Below, piece after piece: positions 26,763 through 34,002 of a stretch of DNA of 64,000 nucleotides (position 1 is its first letter; the number at the start of each line of letters is the position of its first letter). The DNA lies in NCBI GenBank assembly GCA_001464425.1, contig LNEK01000040.1, positions 1 through 64,000 on the forward strand, given 5' to 3'. A program made the position numbers and the translations under genes. The notes below the pieces were generated by a model. That model made no database searches. It saw only the letters and a list, made by a program, of their open reading frames with translations, and was not told the origin of the DNA. Source of the stretch: Alphaproteobacteria bacterium Ga0077535. Lineage in GTDB: Bacteria > Pseudomonadota > Alphaproteobacteria > Caulobacterales > Aquidulcibacteraceae.

Positions 26763-26917
26763 GTTAGATCCCCTCCCTGGGCACTACGCGCCGGGACGCT
26801 AGACGACGGTTTTGCAGCTCACAAGCGGCTAGCGACGTATTGTGCCCGGGAGCGGCGCTGGGGCGGCAAAGTGTGCTCACCCGGCAGGCGAAGCGGGCAA
26901 GTCTTGCACGCGCGGCG

Positions 26918-27811
26918 TCAGTTCGCTGCGAGCGCTTCAGGCACAGTCCACCCCCGGCGTGCGCACGCCGCGAGCACGGTGTTGCGCAACAGGCAGGCGA
27001 TGGTCATCGGCCCGACCCCGCCCGGGGATGGCGTTACCGCTGCGGCGACCTCAATGGCTTCGGGGAAGCAAACGTCGCCGACGAGCTTGGTTTTGCCTTC
27101 ACCTTTCTCAGGCGCAGGGACTCGGTTGGTGCCGACATCAATGACGATGGCGCCGGGGCGCACCCAGTCGCCGCGCACCATCTCCGGCCGGCCCACCGCC
27201 GCGACCAGAATATCGGCGCTGCGGCAGACCATTTTCAGATCGCGCGTCTTTGAATGCGCGATGGTCACCGTCGCGTTTTGTTCGAGGAAGAGCAGGGCGG
27301 CTGGCTTGCCGACGAGGATCGAGCGGCCGATGACGACGACATTGGCGCCGGTGAGGTCTGGTCTCTCAGTCTTCGCCAAGATCACGCAGCCAACGGGCGT
27401 GCAGGGCCTAAGTCCGGGCTTTCCCAACACGAGTTTGCCGGCGCTGGCCTCCGTGAGGCCATCGACGTCCTTCATCGGATCGATCACCGCCAGCACTGCC
27501 GGTTCGGAAATGTGCTTTGGCAGCGGCAGTTGAACGAGAATGCCGTCAATTTCCGGATCGGCGGAAAGCGCAGCCACGCGCGCGATCAACTCGTCCTGGG
27601 TGGTTTCTTTCGGCAGCCGGATCTCCACCGAGCGCATGCCGACTTCGGTGGTCATTTTGCCTTTGGAAGCGACGTAAACTTGGCTTGCCGGATCATCGCC
27701 CACCAGCACAACCGCGAGTGCGGGTTGCGCAGGCAGCTGTTTCACGGCGGCCGCGACATCAGCGCGAACCCGTGCTGCAACAGCTTTCCCGTCAATGATG
27801 CGGCCGCTCAT
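26918..27811 (-). CDS. folD: Bifunctional methylenetetrahydrofolate dehydrogenase/cyclohydrolase
   Basis: The 297-aa cytoplasmic enzyme interconverts 5,10-methylene- and 10-formyl-tetrahydrofolate. It has [13 protein letters not shown] with the catalytic Lys, [10 protein letters not shown], the [11 protein letters not shown] nucleotide-binding motif and [11 protein letters not shown] near the C-terminus. The ATG at 27811 follows GAGGAAG located in the end of the DUF167 gene, so the two are co-transcribed with yggT. Confidence 0.96.
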   Translation of the reverse strand: MSGRIIDGKAVAARVRADVAAAVKQLPAQPALAVVLVGDDPASQVYVASKGKMTTEVGMRSVEIRLPKETTQDELIARVAALSADPEIDGILVQLPLPKHISEPAVLAVIDPMKDVDGLTEASAGKLVLGKPGLRPCTPVGCVILAKTERPDLTGANVVVIGRSILVGKPAALLFLEQNATVTIAHSKTRDLKMVCRSADILVAAVGRPEMVRGDWVRPGAIVIDVGTNRVPAPEKGEGKTKLVGDVCFPEAIEVAAAVTPSPGGVGPMTIACLLRNTVLAACARRGWTVPEALAAN

Positions 27812-27812
27812 T

Positions 27813-28139
27813 CTACGCTTCCTCAAACCCTGCCACGAACGCCGCGATCTCTGCCTCGCTCGCGCCTTCGATCTCTAACGTCTTCAAGCGCGCCGTTGCG
27901 CCGCGCGCAACTTTGACCTTGCCTTTAGCCACGCCGAACGCCTTGGCGATCAGCTTTTCCAGCGCTTGGTTCGCTTCGTTGTTCTCGGGCGCGGCGCGCA
28001 CGCGCGCTTTCAAAAATCTGTGCCCTTCAGCATCGGTCGCGCAGCCATCGATCCGGTCGGCGCCGCCCGAAGGCGTCAGCCTGACGCGTAGCTTGCTCAG
28101 AGCACCGGACCCGTTCCAGTCAGCACGCCGTGCAGCCAA
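27813..28139 (-). CDS. DUF167 (YggU) family protein
   Basis: A small alpha/beta protein with the DUF167 pattern: [31 protein letters not shown] and [21 protein letters not shown]. It is nearly always adjacent to yggT, as here. The start is unclear: no ATG or GTG lies near the conserved N-terminus. The TTG at 28139 is given. A CTG at 28100 that overlaps the yggT stop (CTGA) would give 95 residues and fits the conserved start better. Function of the family is unknown. Confidence 0.8.
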   Translation of the reverse strand: MAARRADWNGSGALSKLRVRLTPSGGADRIDGCATDAEGHRFLKARVRAAPENNEANQALEKLIAKAFGVAKGKVKVARGATARLKTLEIEGASEAEIAAFVAGFEEA

Positions 28140-28420
28140 GGCAGCAGCTGGCGGAGCAGCTGAATAACAAGCAGCAGCACCAGGACCGAGAGATCGACGC
28201 CGGCGATCGGCGGGATGATGCGGCGAAGGGGGCGCAGTATGGGGTCGGTCACGCGCCGGCAGAATTCGTAGATTGAGGAAACGAAGCCGTTGCGCCGGCT
28301 GACGATGTCGAAGGCGTAGAGCCATGAAATGACGACAAAGACGATCAGCACCACGATCACGAGCGCAAGGATCGTGTCGATCAGGCCGAAAAGGATGGCG
28401 AGAAGCCCAGGGGATTGCAT
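28097..28420 (-). CDS. YggT-family membrane protein
   Basis: The 107-aa protein has two long hydrophobic regions (about residues 5-35 and 72-100) around the conserved loop FCRRVTDPILRPLRRIIPPIAGVDLS, which is diagnostic of YggT. These proteins are linked to division-site or osmotic functions in various bacteria. Its stop overlaps the start region of the DUF167 gene, and folD follows in the same run. Confidence 0.88.
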   Translation of the reverse strand: MQSPGLLAILFGLIDTILALVIVVLIVFVVISWLYAFDIVSRRNGFVSSIYEFCRRVTDPILRPLRRIIPPIAGVDLSVLVLLLVIQLLRQLLPWLHGVLTGTGPVL

Positions 28421-28534
28421 GCCACAGCGTCTAGCCCGCGCCGGGCAGATTCGGCAACTGGCGGTCAGTCAGGCCAGTTGACGCTCCTCCCGCCGCCGCC
28501 CTATATCCGCGCCTCCTAGTGTCCAGGCACTTGG

Positions 28535-28610
28535 GGGCCCGTAGCTCAGCTGGGAGAGCGCTGCGTTCGCAATGCAGAGGTCAGGAGTTCGATCCTCCTC
28601 GGGTCCACCA
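28535..28610 (+). tRNA. tRNA-Ala (CGC anticodon)
   Basis: The 76-nt cloverleaf has a 7-bp acceptor stem (GGGCCCG with CGGGTCC), a D-arm with AGCTCAGCTGGGAGAGC, an anticodon arm CTGCG-TTCGCAA-TGCAG with anticodon CGC reading GCG, and a T-arm with GTTCGATC. The CCA end is encoded (28608-28610). Confidence 0.97.
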
Positions 28611-28632
28611 TCCTACGCTGCGCGTAGGATGG
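28608..28632 (+). terminator. Terminator hairpin abutting the tRNA 3' end
   Basis: A perfect 10-bp stem (CCATCCTACG / CGTAGGATGG) with a five-base loop starts in the CCA of the tRNA and is followed by TTTAA. It should end the tRNA transcript. Confidence 0.7.
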
Positions 28633-28647
28633 TTTAACGGTCCCGGA

Positions 28648-29130
28648 CTAGCTCAGCGGCACGTCGGCGACCTTATCGCCGTATTCCTTCTTCGGGTCCT
28701 TGCCGAGCAGCATCTTGATGCCGGCGAAGACGCTATTCTCGTTCAGCCAGATGTGGGCGTGTTCCGGATCGAAGCGGATCAGCTGAATCTTCGGGTCATC
28801 CTTGCCGCCTTCGTACCAGGCGGCGACGAAGGGATTCCAGAGGCGATCAATAATCGCTCGATCGGTCGTCAAACTGAGTTCGCCCTGCAGCCCGGCGAAT
28901 AGGTCGTGCCCCTTGGAGGTGAAGTAGGCGACGCCCGCTTGGCCGGCGCCGACTTGCTGCACGAGTTCGGAATCGGTGGACGTGAAAAACCAAACCGGGC
29001 CGCCTTCATCACCTTCGATTTGCGCGGTCATCGGACGCGCTTCGCCGCTGCCTTCGACACCGAGCATAATGGTGCGGTCGGACTTGAGGTGCTTCCAGAA
29101 CTTTTGGACGATTTCAGTTTCGCTTGCCAT
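28648..29130 (-). CDS. Pyridoxamine 5'-phosphate oxidase-like (general stress) protein
   Basis: The 160-aa product has a split-barrel flavin-binding fold: RPMTAQIEG, GPVWFFTSTDSELV, YFTSKGHDLFAGLQGEL and a WNPFVAAWYEGGKDDP segment common in general-stress-protein-26-like members. It probably binds FMN or F420-like flavin in the cytoplasm; the reaction is unknown. The ATG at 29130 follows GGAGCCCC, and the upstream frame to 29262 is not needed. Confidence 0.85.
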   Translation of the reverse strand: MASETEIVQKFWKHLKSDRTIMLGVEGSGEARPMTAQIEGDEGGPVWFFTSTDSELVQQVGAGQAGVAYFTSKGHDLFAGLQGELSLTTDRAIIDRLWNPFVAAWYEGGKDDPKIQLIRFDPEHAHIWLNENSVFAGIKMLLGKDPKKEYGDKVADVPLS

Positions 29131-29171
29131 GGGGGGCTCCTTCGCTCCACCGGCAACGAGACGATACGTGT

Positions 29172-29336
29172 TTAGTTCCGGCCCGCGTCTGCGTCCGCCG
29201 CGAACTCGATGCGCCGATGCAGGCGCTGGCCTTCGTCGCGCGCGGGATCGTAGGCGCGCCACGTCACGCCGTCTTCGGACACCTGATAGCAGGCGATGTC
29301 CGGATCGTTTGAAGTGGCGGCATCCTGTTCGAGCAT
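29172..29336 (-). CDS. 54-aa hypothetical protein
   Basis: The frame from ATG 29336 to TAA 29172 encodes a small soluble protein (MLEQDAATSNDPDIACYQVS ... WRAYDP ... IEFAADADAGRN) with acidic ends and coding-like codon use. The ribosome binding site is weak. No family is recognised. It is in the same direction as the flavin protein at 28648, 41 bp upstream of it. Confidence 0.5.
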   Translation of the reverse strand: MLEQDAATSNDPDIACYQVSEDGVTWRAYDPARDEGQRLHRRIEFAADADAGRN

Positions 29337-29416
29337 GGCGCGATCAAACCTATTTCCGGGCCTAACGGTTCCAGTGTTAGGTTGCGGCCAGCACAGTACG
29401 GTCTCGAGGGCCCTTT

Positions 29417-29611
29417 ATGAAAACCTATCTCCTGGCGGGTGCGATCTTCGCGCTTACGGCGTGCGCCAGCGTTAACGACGAGGGCTGGACCGGCCAAAAT
29501 GCGCAGCCCTTTGATAGCGCCCGCGCCGCCTGTGAGATTGAAGCCCAGGCCCCGCGTGGCGCTGAGTTCGAGGCGTGCATGGCCAGCAAGGGCTGGACAC
29601 GGCCGCAATAG
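29417..29611 (+). CDS. Small putative lipoprotein
   Basis: The 64-aa product has a lipoprotein signal peptide ending LTACAS and a short mature part with two further cysteines (residues 39 and 54), which might form a disulphide in the periplasm. Function unknown. A two-part hairpin follows at 29616-29656, before the ABC-F gene. Confidence 0.6.
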   Translation: MKTYLLAGAIFALTACASVNDEGWTGQNAQPFDSARAACEIEAQAPRGAEFEACMASKGWTRPQ

Positions 29612-29615
29612 CGGA

Positions 29616-29656
29616 CAGGTGTCAGATTGCCGCCTGACAAAGGCGGCTCACACCTG
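29616..29656 (+). terminator. Two-part hairpin between small lipoprotein and ABC-F genes
   Basis: An outer CAGGTGT/ACACCTG stem encloses an inner GCCGCC/GGCGGC stem with a seven-base loop. There is no T-run after it. It may be a terminator for the lipoprotein gene or a leader structure in front of the ABC-F gene (start 29674). Confidence 0.4.
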
Positions 29657-29673
29657 ATACCTCACACCAACTC

Positions 29674-31440
29674 ATGCTCGAAATTTCCGATCTTACTTAC
29701 CGCATCGGCCGGCGGCCGTTGTTCGAGAACGCCAACGCGTTCATCGCCGAGGGCTGGAAGGTCGGCCTCGTCGGCCGCAACGGCACGGGTAAATCCACGC
29801 TGCTGAAATTGATCCGCGACGAAGTCGGCAAGACGGGCGCGTCGATCCGGGTGCGGCGCGGCGCGCGCATGGGGTTCGTGGCGCAAGAAGCGCCGCAGGT
29901 GGATACGCCGCTGCTTGATCTGGTGATGGCCGCTGACGAGGAAATGACGTCGCTGCTCGCCGAAGCGGAGACGGCTGAAGACCCCCAACGCATCGCCGAC
30001 ATTCATACGCGTCTCGCGGAGATCGACGGCTATTCCGGCGAAGCGCGCGCGAGCGCGATCATGGTCGGCCTCGGTTTCGAGCAAGACGATCTGCGGCGGC
30101 CTGCACGAGAATTCTCCGGCGGCTGGCGCATGCGGGCAGCGTTGGCCGGAGTGCTCTTTTCTGCGCCGGACCTGTTGATCCTCGACGAGCCGACGAATTA
30201 TCTCGATCTCGAAGGCGCAGCGTGGCTGGAAGAATATCTGCGCGACTACCCGCACACAGTGATCTGCGTCAGCCACGATCGCGAGATGCTGAACCGCTCG
30301 GTGACGCACATCCTGGCGCTGGACGATAAGAAGCTCGAAGTCTTCGTCGGCGGCTACGACGCGTATCTGAAAAAGAAGGCTGAGCGCATGTCGCTCGCCG
30401 TCGGAATGAAGGCCAAGCAGGACGCGCAAAAGGCCCACTTGCAGAAATTTATCGATCGGTTCCGCGCCAAGGCGTCAAAGGCCGCGCAGGCGCAGAGCCG
30501 GATCAAGCAGCTCGAAAAGATGCAAGACATCGCCGTGCCGCTCGAAGAGCGCACGATCCCGTTTCACTTCGAAGATCCGGTTGAGCTCGCATCGCCCTTG
30601 GTGGTGCTGGACGAAGCTGATCTGGGCTATGTCGAAGGCAAGCCGGTGCTGAAGAAAGTGTCGCTGCGCCTCGATCATGATGATCGCATCGTCGTCATCG
30701 GCCCGAACGGGCAGGGCAAGACGACTTTGGTGAAGTCTATCGCCGCGCGCTTGGCCCTATTGAACGGCAAGCGCGTTGCCTCCGGCAAAGCCAAGATGGG
30801 CTATTTCAGCCAGGACCAGCTCGACGAATTGCGCGAAGGCGAAACCGTGCTTGAGCACGTGCGCGATCTCGAACCCGATTGGGCGCCGCCGAAGCTGCGC
30901 TCGCTGGCGGCGCGGATGGGCTTTGGCGTCGATAAGATTGATACGAAAGTTCAGAACCTCAGCGGCGGCGAGAAAGTGCGCTTGCTGCTTGGTTTGATGG
31001 CGCATGCGAAGCCGCACGTGCTGATCCTCGATGAGCCGACCTCGCACTTGGACATTGATAGTCGCGAGGCGCTCATCCACGCGATCAATGAATACGAAGG
31101 CGCGGTTCTGCTGATCACGCACGACATCTATCTGGCCGAGGCCTGCGCGGATCGGCTCTGGCTCGTCTATCACGGCCGCGCGCGCCAATATGACGGCGAT
31201 CTGGAAGACTATCGCAAGCTCGTCGCGGCGGCTGATCGACCTGGAGATTTAGCTGGAGAGTCGCGCTCGACTTCGGCTGGACAAAGCCTGGACATCGCCG
31301 GAAATATACTCTACAACGTCGACTTGAAGCGGCGGAGACGGAGATCGAGCAAGCGCAAGCTGCGCTCACGCGCATTGACGCAGCGCTGGCCGACCCGGAG
31401 CTGTTCACGCGCGATCAAAAGCGCGGAGAGTCGCTGCTGA
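29674..31440 (+). CDS. ABC-F family ATPase (Uup-like), C-terminus frameshifted
   Basis: A cytoplasmic protein with two ABC domains and no membrane spans. Walker A motifs are GRNGTGKST and GPNGQGKTT; signature motifs are FSGGWRMR and LSGGEKVR; Walker B motifs are LLILDEPTNYLDLE and VLILDEPTSHLDID. A charged linker joins the halves. ABC-F proteins act on ribosomes. After about residue 520 the frame becomes Arg/Ser-rich and unnatural, while another frame encodes a proper C-terminal coiled coil (ETEIEQAQAALTRIDAAL ...) ending at 31520. A one-base loss near 31240-31330 is likely. Confidence 0.85.
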   Translation: MLEISDLTYRIGRRPLFENANAFIAEGWKVGLVGRNGTGKSTLLKLIRDEVGKTGASIRVRRGARMGFVAQEAPQVDTPLLDLVMAADEEMTSLLAEAETAEDPQRIADIHTRLAEIDGYSGEARASAIMVGLGFEQDDLRRPAREFSGGWRMRAALAGVLFSAPDLLILDEPTNYLDLEGAAWLEEYLRDYPHTVICVSHDREMLNRSVTHILALDDKKLEVFVGGYDAYLKKKAERMSLAVGMKAKQDAQKAHLQKFIDRFRAKASKAAQAQSRIKQLEKMQDIAVPLEERTIPFHFEDPVELASPLVVLDEADLGYVEGKPVLKKVSLRLDHDDRIVVIGPNGQGKTTLVKSIAARLALLNGKRVASGKAKMGYFSQDQLDELREGETVLEHVRDLEPDWAPPKLRSLAARMGFGVDKIDTKVQNLSGGEKVRLLLGLMAHAKPHVLILDEPTSHLDIDSREALIHAINEYEGAVLLITHDIYLAEACADRLWLVYHGRARQYDGDLEDYRKLVAAADRPGDLAGESRSTSAGQSLDIAGNILYNVDLKRRRRRSSKRKLRSRALTQRWPTRSCSRAIKSAESRC

Positions 31441-31567
31441 AAGAGCGCTCGCACGCGGCGACGGCGCTGGCGAAAGCCGAAGCGGCGTGGCTGGAGGCGA
31501 CTGAAGCGCTGGAGCACTGATCCTCACGCGACCGCGGCGCGTATGAACTCCCAACTCGGGAGGGATC

Positions 31568-31951
31568 ATGAAGATTCCGGCAGCTTTGATTTTGGCCGTG
31601 GCGCTTGGCGCGTGTGCGAGTGCGCAAGCGCAATCAGCGCAAGCGCCGGCTGATGCGCTAGGCGGCGCCTGGGTGGTCGATCTCTCCACCGATCCGGCGC
31701 AGCCCTATACGCGCCCGATGCAGCTGACGCTCGCGGCCGATGGTGGCGTCATCGGTTCATTCTACGAAAGCGACATCGAGGCCGGCCGCTGGAAGACCGA
31801 TCGCGGCCGTACCTGCGTGAGCTTCCGCACCAGTGATGGCGTTGGCCCGTATCACACCGCCGCGTGCCTCGTCGGCGATCGCGTTGAGGGGCAGACCTGG
31901 GCTGAGCACCGCGACTTCCTGTTCAACTGGAATGCGACGCGCGCTCAGTGA
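31568..31951 (+). CDS. Hypothetical secreted or lipid-anchored protein
   Basis: The 127-aa product has a signal sequence with a possible lipobox (ALGAC), a Gln/Ala-rich stretch and a beta-rich mature domain (WVVDLSTDPAQPYTRPMQL ...). GGGAGG precedes the ATG. Function unknown. It is convergent with the gene at 31945 and the two overlap by seven bases at their stops. Confidence 0.65.
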   Translation: MKIPAALILAVALGACASAQAQSAQAPADALGGAWVVDLSTDPAQPYTRPMQLTLAADGGVIGSFYESDIEAGRWKTDRGRTCVSFRTSDGVGPYHTAACLVGDRVEGQTWAEHRDFLFNWNATRAQ

Positions 31952-32853
31952 TAGCTGAAGTCGAACACGGCGGTTTCGGTGAAGTCGTTCGTGTAGAGTA
32001 CGTAGCCGCCGACATTGTAGCGGTTGATCACGAAGATCACCTCCGATTGCCCGTCGGCGTCGTAGTCGCCGGCGTCGAGGAAGCGCAAGCCTTCACCAAG
32101 GAGGCGCGCTTCGTTCTCCGGTGAGATCGCGAACGTTTGTTCGGCGTAGGCGCCTTCGACCGGGCCGTCGCAGGCATATTCGAGTAAGCGCGCCGTCGCG
32201 ATGCGCCAATTCGCGGGCGATGCGTAGGTTCGGCTGATTTGGATCTCGGCTGGCGCGTACGCGCGCGGTTGCGGCGCCGTCGTCGCGTTCGCACAATTGG
32301 CGACGTTGCTGAACTGCGCTTGAAAAGCTTGCCGCACCGCTTGCTCGTCTTCTTCCGTGAGCGGCCATTCCATCCAGCCAGCAGGATCGGCGAAGGCGCG
32401 GGGCGATGTTGCAATGAGCGGGCGGTGCAGCGGCGTTGCGGCGTCGGCGAAATCGTTGGAGCGTTCGCCGAGCGTTGGCGCGGTGGCGCCTTCTTCAAGT
32501 TCCTGCTGGCCGACATCGGCATAGAATGCCCAGGCCGCCGGCGTGGCGGCGGTGACTTCGCCCAGTTCGCGGCCGTTGTTCGAGATCGTCCAGGTCACGC
32601 GTTGCGGCGCGTTGGCGGGCGAGGAGCTGAGGCAGGCTTCGTCGCTGCAATTTGGATCGTAGGATTCCCAGCCCGTGCCTTCCTTGTGGAACAGCGCGCG
32701 CACGACATGGCGCGGCGCTTCGTCGGTATTGGCGCCTGGGCGCTCTTCGAGCACGCCGATGGTTGGCGCGGTCGCGAGCGATGCGGTTTCCGAAGCGGGC
32801 GTGCAGGCGGCGAGCAATGCGATCGCGGCGGCGGCCAAAAACTTATGCGACAT
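31945..32853 (-). CDS. Putative lipoprotein
   Basis: The 302-aa product has a lipoprotein signal with lipobox LLAAC and a Thr/Ala/Ser-rich linker. Its large globular domain ends with a DYDADGQSEVIFVINRYN segment, which resembles FG-GAP/calcium-loop-type repeats. The ATG at 32853 has GGGGGATC before it. Location is probably the periplasm-facing membrane. No family is recognised. Confidence 0.62.
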   Translation of the reverse strand: MSHKFLAAAAIALLAACTPASETASLATAPTIGVLEERPGANTDEAPRHVVRALFHKEGTGWESYDPNCSDEACLSSSPANAPQRVTWTISNNGRELGEVTAATPAAWAFYADVGQQELEEGATAPTLGERSNDFADAATPLHRPLIATSPRAFADPAGWMEWPLTEEDEQAVRQAFQAQFSNVANCANATTAPQPRAYAPAEIQISRTYASPANWRIATARLLEYACDGPVEGAYAEQTFAISPENEARLLGEGLRFLDAGDYDADGQSEVIFVINRYNVGGYVLYTNDFTETAVFDFSYH

Positions 32854-32924
32854 GTGATCCCCCAACGCCAGCGGCGCGTGCACCAAGCACGTTCCTCAAC
32901 GCGCAGCAATGTTACGGTAGCGCG

Positions 32925-33380
32925 CTAACCCACGGGCGCGAGCGGCGCGTCCTTGATGCGATCCAAGTTGCCGGCGCCAGGAATGAAGACGCCTTCGATG
33001 CGGATGCCGTCGGGGTCTTCGAACAGGGTGGAATAATAGCCGGGCGCCCAAGCGCCGTCCTCCGGCGCGCGAATGATGGCGGCGCCGAAATCGCGCATCG
33101 AGGCATGCAGCGCGTCGACGTCTTCGCGCGAACGCATGCGGAAGCAGAAATGATGCAGGCCGATGCGCCATTGATCGAACGGCGTGTCTTGATGTTCGGG
33201 CGCGGCGGGGCGGATCAGCACGCCGGTGCGCGCGCCGATGCAGTAAAAGACTTGGCCGGGCGCGTCGTATTGAATCGCCATGCCGAAGGTTTCGACGAGG
33301 AGGCGATGATAGAACGGGCGCGATGCGTCGACGTCGCGGACGGTGAGCTGAATGTGGGCGATGCCGTTTGGGGAGATCAT
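32925..33380 (-). CDS. VOC-family (glyoxalase/dioxygenase fold) protein
   Basis: The 151-aa product has two beta-alpha-beta-beta-beta modules: IAHIQLTVRDVDASRPFY at the start with a metal-type His, LHHFCFRM in the middle and YYSTLFEDPDGIRIE with the C-terminal Glu. This fits glyoxalase/bleomycin-resistance/dioxygenase superfamily enzymes; the substrate is unknown. The ATG at 33380 overlaps the upstream gene's stop (ATGA). Confidence 0.85.
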   Translation of the reverse strand: MISPNGIAHIQLTVRDVDASRPFYHRLLVETFGMAIQYDAPGQVFYCIGARTGVLIRPAAPEHQDTPFDQWRIGLHHFCFRMRSREDVDALHASMRDFGAAIIRAPEDGAWAPGYYSTLFEDPDGIRIEGVFIPGAGNLDRIKDAPLAPVG

Positions 33381-33922
33381 GGAGCAACCCGCACTGCATT
33401 TGTCTCGTTGAGCATCCATTGTTCGGACGGACTCAGGCGCACTGAGTAGTATTCAGGATCTGCCGAAAATACGGCGCCGATCGGTGCGGCTGCGGGCGGC
33501 ATGTAGCACATCGTCATTTGGTACCCAGGTGGCACGATGTGGTCCCAGCGAACTTCTCGTTGTCCGTAAGGGAGAACGTTGGTTGAAGTTCCGGGACGCC
33601 GCGCGCTCAATGCGACGTCCATACTCATCAGTGCTTCTGTTGAATCGTTGCGGACTATTAGAGCGAGCGGAAACATTTCAGTGCAGCCATGGGTGTTTTG
33701 CTCGGTCGTTAGAACCGCGACTACCGACACGGCGCGTGCCTGATCTCTACGTCGCTGGTCTTTTTGGTTTTCCAGGTAAGAGAAAACCACAATCAATCCT
33801 GCGCCAACCACTATGATTGTGAGCAAGATTCGAGAGAGATTGCCGAGCACACGGACAAGAGTCTGCGCCCAGTTTTCGTTGTCGCGCACTCGCGACCAGA
33901 ACCACGCCTTGATCCACCTCAT
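33377..33922 (-). CDS. Hypothetical single-span membrane protein
   Basis: The 181-aa product has one transmembrane span (about residues 32-52) after an amphipathic start, then a periplasmic, probably beta-rich domain with two Cys (residues near 80 and 142). Codon use is less GC-biased than in neighbouring genes. It is translationally coupled to the VOC gene. Function is not recognised. Confidence 0.6.
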   Translation of the reverse strand: MRWIKAWFWSRVRDNENWAQTLVRVLGNLSRILLTIIVVGAGLIVVFSYLENQKDQRRRDQARAVSVVAVLTTEQNTHGCTEMFPLALIVRNDSTEALMSMDVALSARRPGTSTNVLPYGQREVRWDHIVPPGYQMTMCYMPPAAAPIGAVFSADPEYYSVRLSPSEQWMLNETNAVRVAP

Positions 33923-34002
33923 GACGATGCCCCATTCCGCAGCGGCGGCACGTTAACACTCCCCGCGTTGCGAACAAAGGCGAAACACGGCAGCTTCGCG
34001 CG

